Source of the DNA: Chlorobiaceae bacterium
GTDB taxonomy: Bacteria; Bacteroidota; Chlorobiia; Chlorobiales; Chlorobiaceae
Reading direction: 5' to 3'
DNA: 64,000 nt
Assembly (NCBI GenBank): GCA_013334525.1
Contig: JAAXXK010000010.1
Location: 1 to 64,000 of the forward strand
Position 1 is the first letter of the stretch. Every line of letters begins with the position of its first letter. Positions 1-7,997 of the stretch are shown piece by piece. The position numbers were made by a program, and so were the translations under genes. The notes beneath the pieces were generated by a model. It was not told where the DNA came from. It was given only the letters and a program-made list of their open reading frames with translations, and made no database searches.

Positions 1-11
1 TGAGTTCAGCC

Positions 12-404
12 ATGCATTACCAGAACGCCGAAGAGGTACTTTCACGCTGGATATCCGGAATCTGCACAGGCGCCATCGACGAAGTCGAAAGCCTTTATCA
101 TGAGCATGCCGTGCTTATCCCGACATTTTCACCTCACACCGTCAACACAACCCAGGGCATAAGGCAGTATTTCGATCAGCTTGCCACCAGGGACAAGATC
201 CAGGTCAGGCTTTATGACAAATCACTGAAAAAACAATTTCTGGGTGGCGAATCATGGATGCTGAGCGGCATCTACGCATTCGAGTTTGAGGTTGACCAGC
301 TCCTCCTGACATTTCCCTCACGGTTCACCTTCGCCGTAGATCTGGCCAATGAAAAGCCGATTGTCCACCACCACTCCTCACAGGTTCCAAGAAACCTCTC
401 CTGA
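12..404 (+). CDS. SnoaL/NTF2-like protein (CaMKII association-domain type)
   Basis: A 130-residue single-domain protein with the alpha+beta pattern of the NTF2/SnoaL superfamily. It has an N-terminal amphipathic helix (EEVLSRWISGICTGAIDEVESLY), a central GIRQYFDQL helix, and a C-terminal strand ending in IVHHHSSQVP. That His-rich ending is typical of the CaMKII association-domain/SgcJ-like subgroup. Members of this fold bind small hydrophobic ligands or act as isomerases; the substrate cannot be told from sequence. There is no signal peptide, so it is probably cytoplasmic. A long perfect hairpin follows the stop codon, so it is probably the last gene of its transcript. The family call is fairly secure and the function is unknown. 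Confidence 0.75.
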   Translation: MHYQNAEEVLSRWISGICTGAIDEVESLYHEHAVLIPTFSPHTVNTTQGIRQYFDQLATRDKIQVRLYDKSLKKQFLGGESWMLSGIYAFEFEVDQLLLTFPSRFTFAVDLANEKPIVHHHSSQVPRNLS

Positions 405-414
405 CCAGGCATCC

Positions 415-445
415 TCAAGGAGAAAGAGCGCCTCTTTCTCCTTGA
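415..445 (+). terminator. Long perfect hairpin after the NTF2-like gene
   Basis: A 14-bp perfect stem (415-428 with 432-445, left arm tcaaggagaaagag) closes on a 3-nt loop, 11 nt after the stop codon. No T-tract follows, so it could be a rho-independent terminator of weak type or an mRNA 3'-end stabilising hairpin. Confidence 0.5.
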
Positions 446-904
446 AAACGCCATTGAGCCCTCCCGATCCCCCAGGAAACCTTCAGCATTTTCCTGCCGA
501 AAGGATCTGGTCGCAGTTCCAGCCGAAACGACTGTCACGCCATTATCATAGGAGATAATTTCACTCGACAAAAAAATTACTGCATATAAAATGCAATACC
601 GATTCTTACCGAAATAAGAATTGTACGCAATATTGATCGACCGCGCACATATTTGACGTGATATATTGGTAAGACAACATGGCAGGGATAAAGAAATAGT
701 GGCGGATATTGGTCAAAATGAGTATATATTGTAATAATTTATACTTTAACAAAGTGACCAAAGTATATATCACGACAGTTATTTTTCTGATCGAATACCC
801 TGCGGCAGAAACTGTGAGTGATTGTCAGGACAAGACCCATAAACACTTGCTGAAACAAGCTCTATAATCCGGGAATTGTTCTTCCCCTATTAGCACTCAG
901 TACG
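446..904. other. Intergenic region upstream of cassette 1
   Basis: No gene is seen here. The stretch from about 555 to 780 is AT-rich and carries nested inverted repeats. One is cgtgatatat at 657-666 against atatatcacg at 765-774. The other is tatacttt at 740-747 against aaagtata at 760-767. This is the likely promoter/operator region of the afsA-like operon that starts at 905. The last 50 nt are conserved with the corresponding leader of cassette 2. Confidence 0.5.
657..774. promoter_or_regulatory. Nested inverted repeats, candidate operator of cassette 1
   Basis: Two inverted repeats are visible: an outer 10-bp pair (657-666 / 765-774) and an inner 8-bp pair (740-747 / 760-767, 12-nt spacer). 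They lie 130-250 nt before the first gene of the signalling cassette. A regulator-binding role is inference only; AT-richness makes chance palindromes more likely. Confidence 0.3.
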
Positions 905-909
905 ATGCA
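854..909 (+). promoter_or_regulatory. Conserved 56-nt leader at the start of cassette 1
   Basis: This block aligns without gaps to 5722-5777 (44 of 56 positions identical by eye) and runs into the start codon of the afsA-like gene. Both begin with aacaagctct and end in gcactcagtRcgatgca. No Shine-Dalgarno motif is present, so the conserved block may carry the translation-initiation or core-promoter signal. Confidence 0.45.
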
Positions 910-1825
910 GAAATCGAGCACACGCGAGGAGATAACGGAGGAAAACATTAGCCTCAATCCTGGCGAACCGCCATATACATTGCTGTTCGAAGGTGACATC
1001 CCTCCTTTGACCGCTGGTGTGCGGCAAGTAGTTACTGTAGAAACTGTTGAAGATGCGGTCCTCTTTCTGAAACTACTCGGTGATTTTTGCGAGCTCCATA
1101 TCTCCGCTGAATACCGTTTATCCTATCCGGAAATCGATACGCAGGTCCGTGCGCTTTCCGCCATGAACCACACCGACGAAGCTCCGTTTGATACGGAAAC
1201 GGCTGCAGCTCTTTTGCGAAAGCTGCCCCTCGACCTGAATAGCCTTGTAAAAAGCCATATTGCCTTAAGAGATGGGGATAAGCTTCCATCCCTCATCAAA
1301 ATGAATCTGGTACATAAAACCAGCGATGAGAATGTTCTGATTTCAGAGCCGTTCTCAACCGGATGGATCCACTATTTCAACATGTACCAGGAAACAAAAG
1401 AACTGACCTTCGACCACCCGTCAGAGCATGTTCAGGGCCTGCTCATAAGCGAAGCACTTAGACAAGCCGGCATTGCGTGTGCACACATTCAGGGACTTCC
1501 GGCAGTAGGAAAACTTGTCCTGTTGAACTACAGCACAAATTTCTACAGCTTCATTGAACGCAATGAGCCCATAATACTCAGGGCATACAGTAGCTTTACT
1601 GCAAATGAGACAAGCGAAGACAAAAATGCATCATTCTTTATTCAGGTCATGCAGTGGGGTCGGGTATGTGCTGATTCAGCGATTACAACATTTGCCTGCC
1701 TGAGCATTGAGCGCCAGAAGCAGTTGAATAAACGTCTTGAAAAAATTGAATCGAGAAACAAAGCGCATTTCGAAACAAAAGTCAGTAAGATTCTTGAATC
1801 GGAGTCAGCAAACGGATGCGTGTAG
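905..1825 (+). CDS. AfsA-type hotdog-domain protein, putative autoinducer synthase (cassette 1)
   Basis: A 306-residue protein, first gene of the cassette. Residues ~135-265 carry the AfsA/ScbA (A-factor biosynthesis hotdog) signature: LVHKTSDENVLISE, then EALRQAG at 183-189, then GLPAVGKLVLLNYSTNF. In Streptomyces AfsA joins a beta-ketoacyl chain to a glycerol-derived C3 unit in gamma-butyrolactone synthesis. Canonical AfsA has two hotdog repeats. The first ~130 residues here lack the VHK...EALRQA signature and match nothing I recognise. The stop codon lies 10 nt inside the next gene. Making a diffusible signal read by the downstream kinase is inference from domain and context; the family call itself is well supported. 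Confidence 0.7.
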   Translation: MQKSSTREEITEENISLNPGEPPYTLLFEGDIPPLTAGVRQVVTVETVEDAVLFLKLLGDFCELHISAEYRLSYPEIDTQVRALSAMNHTDEAPFDTETAAALLRKLPLDLNSLVKSHIALRDGDKLPSLIKMNLVHKTSDENVLISEPFSTGWIHYFNMYQETKELTFDHPSEHVQGLLISEALRQAGIACAHIQGLPAVGKLVLLNYSTNFYSFIERNEPIILRAYSSFTANETSEDKNASFFIQVMQWGRVCADSAITTFACLSIERQKQLNKRLEKIESRNKAHFETKVSKILESESANGCV

Positions 1826-3129
1826 CAGTTATCGGAGGGGGAATCTCGGGAATTGCCTCTGCATATTATCTCAAGCAACGCAATATCGCTGTAGACCTTT
1901 ATGAATCTGCGGAACATATCGGCGGGAGAATCGGCAGTGAGCTGTTGCTTGAACGTTGGGTAGATTTCGGAGGCAAAAACATCGGTAGCCATTACCGCCT
2001 CTTCCGGGAGTTCGCCAGGGTATGCGGAAATCCCGAATTCGAGTACTTCGGCATAAACACATCGCAACTGGTTAATGGCAGGGTGATCGGAATCAGCAAG
2101 GAGGGTGCCCGGCGCTTCAATATGCTCAGGATGATGAGCCTTTGCGGGGTTGACGGAGTCTGCAAACTCTATCCCCATGCAAGGACCATTCTTAAGGATC
2201 GACGGCAGGGGGTGCTGGGGAGCGAATATTTCACCAGGATTGCCGACCGGTACGACCATCTTACTCTTGCCGACTACCTGAAAAAGCGGTGCGTCAATCA
2301 TGTGGTAAGACCGATAACCATCAGGATGAACGGTGCAGAACCCGATGAATGTTATCCCGGGAATTTCGGTTCGAACCTTGCCCTTGCCCTTGACAGTTAT
2401 GAGCAACTCCGGAAGGGTATGCACAGCCTGCTTGATGCAGTTCGGTTTATGAGTGGACCGGGTTTGCTCAGGATTTCAGAAGGGCACCAGGTAACCTCGA
2501 TATCGAACGATTCAGCGACAGGGTTGGTTCGCATTGGATACGTTTACAAAGGACAGGCCGACACAGCGGTCTATGACCGGGTTATTTCAGCGCTGCCGGC
2601 TCTCCGACTGGCTTCAGTACTGGAGGAGAACCAGCCCGAAGCCGCGAGCCTGCTTCGACAGATCCGATACTTTCCTGTCGCTGTCGCAATAGTGAAATAC
2701 CAAAACGAAGTGTTTCGGAAAAACCGGCGGGCGATGGTGTTCGATCAATCCTTTCCCCTGAGCAACGTCGGTGCGTACGGCATCAATGATCTGGATCTTG
2801 TACGCTATACTTTCAGCGGCAGGGTTTCAAGATCGCTGGTTTCCGAAAACTCCAGGGCGGAAGAGGTTATAGGTCTTGGAGAACAGATCGCCTCTCCTTA
2901 TTTTTCGTTGGAGAAAAACCCAAGGGAGGCTTTCGTATATCGATATCTTGCCGAGGGCTTGTGCGCGTACTCTTCACGACACCACATGCTTCTCGAAAAG
3001 ATTGATCGGGCTCTTGGTAATATCAAAGATTTTGCGGCCACCGGAGACTATCGCCGTGGCGCCTCGATTGAGGCCTGCTTCAGGGCCGCCCTTGAATGTG
3101 TTGACAAAGTAATTGGAGTTCCACCTTGA
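1816..3129 (+). CDS. FAD-dependent amine-oxidase-like oxidoreductase (cassette 1)
   Basis: A 437-residue flavoprotein of the amine oxidase/protoporphyrinogen oxidase superfamily. It opens with a dinucleotide-binding GGGISG motif (residues 7-12) and an acidic end to beta2 (DLYE). The GGRIGSE segment follows, and it closes with the FAD-contacting motif ATGDYRRGASIEACFRAALE. There is no signal peptide or membrane anchor. It overlaps the afsA-like gene by 10 nt and the kinase by 4 nt (TTGA), indicating one polycistronic, coupled unit. In this context it probably oxidises or desaturates the product of the AfsA-like protein (inference). No substrate can be assigned. Confidence 0.8.
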   Translation: MRVAVIGGGISGIASAYYLKQRNIAVDLYESAEHIGGRIGSELLLERWVDFGGKNIGSHYRLFREFARVCGNPEFEYFGINTSQLVNGRVIGISKEGARRFNMLRMMSLCGVDGVCKLYPHARTILKDRRQGVLGSEYFTRIADRYDHLTLADYLKKRCVNHVVRPITIRMNGAEPDECYPGNFGSNLALALDSYEQLRKGMHSLLDAVRFMSGPGLLRISEGHQVTSISNDSATGLVRIGYVYKGQADTAVYDRVISALPALRLASVLEENQPEAASLLRQIRYFPVAVAIVKYQNEVFRKNRRAMVFDQSFPLSNVGAYGINDLDLVRYTFSGRVSRSLVSENSRAEEVIGLGEQIASPYFSLEKNPREAFVYRYLAEGLCAYSSRHHMLLEKIDRALGNIKDFAATGDYRRGASIEACFRAALECVDKVIGVPP

Positions 3130-5252
3130 AGGCTATATCTCACTTTCGGGAATTCATCAAGGACGGCACCGTAATTGCTCGCTCCAATACGCTTGCTGTA
3201 GCCGTTTTCGGCGCGCCGGCTCATTTCCTGTTTTACTTCCTCTTCAAATATGGCTTCAATCTTCCGTACGAAAGCTTTGCGCTTCGCCTGACCGCATCCC
3301 TGCTCTGCCTTAGCGCCTTGTTTAAATCAAAACTGCCGGAAGCGCTACAGCCCTATTTCACATTCCACTGGCACCTGTCGATGATCTTTGTGCTGCCGTT
3401 CATCTTCACGGTCAACCTGATCATGAACAACTTTCATGAGCTATGGCTGTACTGGGAAATTTTCATGGTGTTCGTGCTGATCATGTTCGTGCCCCACTGG
3501 GTGATGTTTTTTTTCGATCTCTGCATCGGAGTCCTTGGCGCGATCCTGTTTTGCATGGTTTCGAACCCCAACCTCCAGCTTCACCCGACCTTCAACATCC
3601 CGCTCTACTCGATCGTGTTCGTTTTTTCGATATTTGTCGGCTACGCCTTCAGCTTCAGTAACTGGCAAAGCATGAAAAACGAAGAGAGACGGAAAGCGGA
3701 GGAGAAAAACCTGGCCCTGCAGGCCCTGGCTGGCGGAATTGCCCATGAGATGCGCAATCCCCTCGGCCAGATCCGCCACAACCTCGACGAGATCCTTCAG
3801 GAACTGCCGGCGAGCACTTCAGACAGCACATACGCACCGGTTACGGCAAAGAACATCGAAACCATCAACAAGCGGGTTGCACAGGCGCATATGGCCCTCA
3901 ACCGAGGGTTGCACGTCATCGATATGACTCTTGGAAATTTCAGGAACGACGATGTTTCCCGGGAGGACTTCAACTGCCTGTCCGCTGCGGCCGCAACCCG
4001 CAAGGCGATCGACGAATACGGTTATGCATCGGAGCATGAACGCCAGCTTATTCATCTCGAATCAAGCGACGATTTTATGTTCAGGGGGGATGAGAACAGT
4101 TACGTCCTTGTGCTATACAACCTTCTGGTCAATGCGCTCTATTTTCTCCAGACCATACCCAACGGGCGCCTGGATATCCGCCTTGAACAGGGTGAGGCCG
4201 TCAACAAAATTTTCGTCAAGGATAATGGGCCGGGCATTTCATCAGATAACCTATCCAAGATATTCGACCCATTTTTCACCACGGGGAAAAAAGGCGGCAC
4301 GGGCCTGGGGCTTGCCTTCTGCAGACGCATCATCCGCTCTTTCGGTGGAGATATCATCTGCAATTCCGAAAAAGGAAAGTTTACTGAATTTGTCATGAGC
4401 TTCCCCGTGCTCGACAAATCCCTGATCGATGATTATGAAGCGAAGCTTTATGCCGAATACCGGCCTGCATTCCAGGGCAAAAGGCTTCTCCTGGCCGGAA
4501 GTTCGCCTGATAACCTTTCGATGATCAGGCGTCAGCTTATACCGTTCGGCATCTCGACCGATGAGGCTTCAGATGGAGCCCAGGCCATGAACATGATCGT
4601 GTCGAGCAGATATGACCTCCTGCTTGCCGACATCGACCTTCCCCTGATCAACGCCGCTGAACTGGCCCAGAAGATCAAGGAGATCGGCAAGGAGATGCCG
4701 GTGGTCGCCTATACCAGCTCGAAAAATCCTGTGCCGGGCAAAAAACTGGTGGAAACCTACGACATCGACACCTGGATTTCCATGCCCCCGGCACTTTCTG
4801 AACTGCTGTACGCACTGAAAACATCGCTCGAAACAGCCCGTGAAACGCTCAAGGAGTCATTGACCGGCAAAACGGTACTGGTTGTCGACGATCTTGATTT
4901 CAACCGCAGGGTCATCAAAACCATGCTCAACAAGCTCGGCGTAACGATTCTTGAGGCATCGGACGGCCAGGACGCGCTCGACAAGCTGAAAACACACCAT
5001 TGCGACCTGTTGATCATGGATATGAGAATGCCTGTGCTTGACGGTTTTGAGGCGACCAGGCGCATTCGTTCAGGAATAAGCACCTACCGCAGCATTCCGA
5101 TTCTCGGCATGAGCGGCAACCTGGATAATGCCTCATTGAAAATGGCCAGGCAATGCGGAATGACCGACTGCCTCATCAAGCCGGTCAAACTCAAGGAGTT
5201 CCTGCAGAAAGTCGGTTCCATGCTGAAGAACGAGCCCCCGATCGCCCTGTAA
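3126..5252 (+). CDS. CqsS-like hybrid sensor histidine kinase (cassette 1)
   Basis: 708 residues from a TTG start that overlaps the preceding TGA as TTGA. The same start fits all three paralogues. Six hydrophobic segments fill residues ~20-180 with almost no periplasmic loops, as in the alpha-hydroxyketone receptor CqsS. Next come HisKA (AHEMRNPL, His207), HATPase (NLLVNAL, DNGPGI, GTGLGL), a degenerate receiver (~445-560, lacking the acidic pair and the Lys) and an intact receiver (VVDD, Asp632 in MDMRMP, IKP). The order of domains and motifs such as TEFVMSFP match CqsS. It probably senses a lipophilic signal made by the two upstream genes. No phosphotransfer protein or regulator is encoded nearby. 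From codon 300 onward it is identical to the cassette 2 kinase. Confidence 0.85.
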   Translation: MKAISHFREFIKDGTVIARSNTLAVAVFGAPAHFLFYFLFKYGFNLPYESFALRLTASLLCLSALFKSKLPEALQPYFTFHWHLSMIFVLPFIFTVNLIMNNFHELWLYWEIFMVFVLIMFVPHWVMFFFDLCIGVLGAILFCMVSNPNLQLHPTFNIPLYSIVFVFSIFVGYAFSFSNWQSMKNEERRKAEEKNLALQALAGGIAHEMRNPLGQIRHNLDEILQELPASTSDSTYAPVTAKNIETINKRVAQAHMALNRGLHVIDMTLGNFRNDDVSREDFNCLSAAAATRKAIDEYGYASEHERQLIHLESSDDFMFRGDENSYVLVLYNLLVNALYFLQTIPNGRLDIRLEQGEAVNKIFVKDNGPGISSDNLSKIFDPFFTTGKKGGTGLGLAFCRRIIRSFGGDIICNSEKGKFTEFVMSFPVLDKSLIDDYEAKLYAEYRPAFQGKRLLLAGSSPDNLSMIRRQLIPFGISTDEASDGAQAMNMIVSSRYDLLLADIDLPLINAAELAQKIKEIGKEMPVVAYTSSKNPVPGKKLVETYDIDTWISMPPALSELLYALKTSLETARETLKESLTGKTVLVVDDLDFNRRVIKTMLNKLGVTILEASDGQDALDKLKTHHCDLLIMDMRMPVLDGFEATRRIRSGISTYRSIPILGMSGNLDNASLKMARQCGMTDCLIKPVKLKEFLQKVGSMLKNEPPIAL
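4023..5252 (+). repeat. 1,230-nt direct repeat, copy 1 (kinase output half)
   Basis: Identical by eye to 8891-10120, down to synonymous positions. The first difference going upstream is the Gly codon ggt versus ggc just before it. The repeat spans the ATPase domain and both receiver domains and stops close to the stop codon. Homology with a few mismatches continues ~20 nt into the 3' flank. This indicates recent duplication or gene conversion. Confidence 0.9.
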
Positions 5253-5772
5253 GAACCAACATGTGGACGGCCGTCCACTTGCCAACCCGCTGTCCTCCCC
5301 TGAAACAGATATCCCTTTCCGAACTCGCTGCAATATGCGTAAACATGCCTTTGTCCATAAAGCCCCCTCCCGAAACTGCCCGCTCCCCATTTACGCTTCA
5401 GAATTTGAGTGAAATAATGTTGAAAGGATTGTCGCGTCCATAATACTATCCATCCCTCGTCTCTTTAATTATTCCACTCTTTTTTTACGGACATATCAAG
5501 CAACACAAAATACAATTGCACTCCCGTGTAAAATCTCGAAGACAAAGACGATCAATTCTCTTTGAGAATGAGTATTAATCCGCACCGCGTTATTACATCT
5601 TTTTTACTTGTATTTATACTGTACTTTCACTATAATTGATCGAACATATACAGCTGATCTTGAATGATTTTTGACTGACAAGCCCCAATGACCGTAAGGT
5701 CGAAACCCATATCTGACTGATAACAAGCTCTCGAATCGAGGATTTGCTCTCCACCTAAATGCACTCAGTGCG
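5253..5772. other. Intergenic region upstream of cassette 2
   Basis: No gene is seen. The stretch 5453-5660 is AT-rich and is the likely promoter region of cassette 2. A short hairpin sequence gaccgtaaggtc lies near 5690-5702. Part of the region resembles the cassette 1 upstream DNA (an attgatcga block in both, and the shared 56-nt leader at the 3' end). Confidence 0.45.
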
Positions 5773-5777
5773 ATGCA
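5722..5777 (+). promoter_or_regulatory. Conserved 56-nt leader at the start of cassette 2
   Basis: Ungapped counterpart of 854-909. Here the start-proximal part, gcactcagtgc, is a perfect 4-bp inverted repeat around tca directly before the ATG. No ribosome-binding motif is visible. Confidence 0.45.
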
Positions 5778-6684
5778 AAATATGAGTACCTACCATGAAA
5801 CTCCTGAGGCAGATCTCGCCATCAATATCAGCTCATCGGCATTTACACTGCTTTTCAAAGGGGACCGGCTCCCTCTGGGCGCAGATGAACAACAGGTAAT
5901 CATTGTAGAAACGGCCGAAGAAGCCTCCCGTTTCCTGGCCCTTCTTGGAGACTCCTGCAAACTCTACATCTCCCCCGAATACTGCTCAATGCACCCTGAA
6001 ATTGAAGCTAAGACACAAATACTTGCCAACGCAAACCACAGCTACAACCCTCCGTTCGATACGGATTTGGCTGTTGCCATGATGCGGAAGCTGCCACTTG
6101 ACCTGAAAAGCCTTACAAAAAGCGCCCTTGCCTTAAAGGAAGGGGGAAAAATGCCCCCACTCATCAATAAAGAGCTGGTGCATAAATCCAGCGATAGCAA
6201 TGTTCTTATTTCAGAACCATTTACTACCGGATGGCTTCATTATTTCAACATGTTTCAGGAAACAACAGAGCTCACCTTCGACCACCCATCAGAGCATATT
6301 CAAGGCCTGCTCCTGAGCGAAGCCCTGAGACAGGCCGGAATAGCATGTACCCACCTTCAGGGACTCCCGATCGAGGGGAAACTTGTCCTGTTGAACTATA
6401 GCACGAATTACTTCAGCTTTATTGAGCGCAATGAGCCCGTTGTACTCCGGGCTTACAGCTGCTTCAACGCCAATGAGGGCAGCCAGGACAAGAACGCCAC
6501 ATTCTTTATTCAGGTTTTACAATGGGGGCGTATATGTGCTGACTCAAAAGTCACAACGTTCGCTTGTATGAACACAGAGCGTCAGCAGCAATTGAATAAC
6601 CGCCTGGAAAAGATAGCATCGAGAAACAAGGTACATTTCGAATCAAAAGTCAACAGGCTACTCGAATCGGAGCTCGCAAATTGA
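5773..6684 (+). CDS. AfsA-type hotdog-domain protein, putative autoinducer synthase (cassette 2)
   Basis: 303 residues, paralogue of the protein at 905-1825. The AfsA hotdog half is highly conserved between the two (LVHKSSDSNVLISEPF, SEALRQAGIACTH, GKLVLLNYSTNYFSFIERNEP). The N-terminal ~130 residues differ more. If both are synthases, the diverged N-terminal part or small pocket changes could give different products. The TGA stop shares one base with the ATG of the next gene (TGATG), so translation is probably coupled. As for the first copy, the AfsA family call rests on motif recognition and the signalling role on context. Confidence 0.7.
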   Translation: MQNMSTYHETPEADLAINISSSAFTLLFKGDRLPLGADEQQVIIVETAEEASRFLALLGDSCKLYISPEYCSMHPEIEAKTQILANANHSYNPPFDTDLAVAMMRKLPLDLKSLTKSALALKEGGKMPPLINKELVHKSSDSNVLISEPFTTGWLHYFNMFQETTELTFDHPSEHIQGLLLSEALRQAGIACTHLQGLPIEGKLVLLNYSTNYFSFIERNEPVVLRAYSCFNANEGSQDKNATFFIQVLQWGRICADSKVTTFACMNTERQQQLNNRLEKIASRNKVHFESKVNRLLESELAN

Positions 6685-7997
6685 TGCGTGTCGCAATCAT
6701 CGGAGGAGGAATCTCGGGAATTGCAACGACATCCTGGCTGATGCAACGCAATGTCACCGTCGATCTCTATGAATGTGATGAACAGATCGGTGGCAGAATC
6801 GGCAGCGAACTCCTGCTGAACAGATGGGTGGATTTTGGAGGTAAAAATATCGGGAAACACTACAACCATTTCCGCGACTTTGCCTCAGCCTGTGGCGATC
6901 CCGAATTCGAATACTTTGGGTTCAACACTTCACAACTGGTAAATGGCCGGATCATTACCATCACCAAGGAGGGCGCCCGCTGGTTCAACATGTTCAGAAT
7001 GATGAGCCTGTGCGGCATAGACGGTATCAGGAAGCTGTATCCACATGCAAAAGCTATTATTGACGACAGACAGCAGGGAGTACTCGGCAGCGAATACTTC
7101 AGAAAGATTGCAGAGCGATATGACCACCTGACTCTTGCCGGCTACCTGGAAAAAAGATGTCTCGATCATATAGCCAGACCGGTAACCGTCCGGATGAACG
7201 GTGCAGAACCCGATGAATGTTATCCCGGGAATTTCGGTTCGAACCTTGCCCTCGCCCTTGACAGCTATGAGCAACTGAAGCATGGCATGCACAGCCTGCT
7301 TACTGCCTTCAGGGCGATGGAAAAAAAAGAAACATTAACAATTCTCGAAGGGCGCCGGGTGACCTCGATATCGAACGATTCTTCCACAGGCATGGTTCGC
7401 ATAGGATACGTTTATGAAGGACAGCCGTCTACAGCCGGCTATGACCGGGTTATTTCAGCGCTGCCGGCTCTCCGGCTGGCTGCCGTCCTGGAGGAGACCC
7501 TGCCGGAAGCGGCAAACCTGCTCCGTCAGATCCGGTACTTCCCTGTCGCTGTCGCAATAGTGAAATACCGAAACGAAGTGTTCGGGAAATCCCGGCGGGC
7601 GATGGTGTTCGATCGATCCTTTCCCTTGAGCAACGTCGGGGCTTACGGCATCAACGACCTGGATCTGGTACGCTATACTTTCAGCGGCAGGGTTTCAAGG
7701 TCAACCATTTCCGAGCACTCTTTACCTGAACAGGTTATAAGCCTTGGAGAACAGATCGCCTCTCCATATTTCTCCATACGCGACAACCCGAGAGATGCAT
7801 TCACCTACCGTTACCTTCCCGAGGGCCTCTGCGCATACTCGTCCAATCATCATTTACTGCTCGAGAAAATCTATCTGGAACTCGGGCGCATTTCCGGCTT
7901 TGGCGCTACCGGGGACTATCGGCGCGGAGCTTCCATCGAGGCCTGCTTCAGAGCGGCCAAAGAATGCGTTGAAACCCTGTTCGGAGAGCCGAGTTGA
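6684..7997 (+). CDS. FAD-dependent amine-oxidase-like oxidoreductase (cassette 2)
   Basis: 437 residues from the ATG at 6684, chosen because it gives the same N-terminus (MRVAIIGGGISG) as the cassette 1 copy; a TTG one codon earlier is possible. The Rossmann GGGISG, GGRIGSE and C-terminal ATGDYRRGASIEACFRAAKE motifs are all intact. It shares long nucleotide-identical patches with 1816-3129, for example ~50 nt around 2334/7201 and ~36 nt around 2574/7440, amid more diverged stretches. Such a mosaic suggests repeated gene conversion between cassettes. It probably modifies the product of the upstream AfsA-like protein (inference). Confidence 0.8.
   Translation: MRVAIIGGGISGIATTSWLMQRNVTVDLYECDEQIGGRIGSELLLNRWVDFGGKNIGKHYNHFRDFASACGDPEFEYFGFNTSQLVNGRIITITKEGARWFNMFRMMSLCGIDGIRKLYPHAKAIIDDRQQGVLGSEYFRKIAERYDHLTLAGYLEKRCLDHIARPVTVRMNGAEPDECYPGNFGSNLALALDSYEQLKHGMHSLLTAFRAMEKKETLTILEGRRVTSISNDSSTGMVRIGYVYEGQPSTAGYDRVISALPALRLAAVLEETLPEAANLLRQIRYFPVAVAIVKYRNEVFGKSRRAMVFDRSFPLSNVGAYGINDLDLVRYTFSGRVSRSTISEHSLPEQVISLGEQIASPYFSIRDNPRDAFTYRYLPEGLCAYSSNHHLLLEKIYLELGRISGFGATGDYRRGASIEACFRAAKECVETLFGEPS

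Noticed and set aside
905-1825. CqsA-type alpha-oxoamine synthase as signal producer
   Set aside because: The 306-residue protein has no PLP lysine motif or fold type I pattern; its motifs are those of AfsA.
5153-5443. 96-codon frame at the end of kinase 1
   Set aside because: Shadow of the kinase reading frame running into the spacer; not conserved after the same position in kinase 2.
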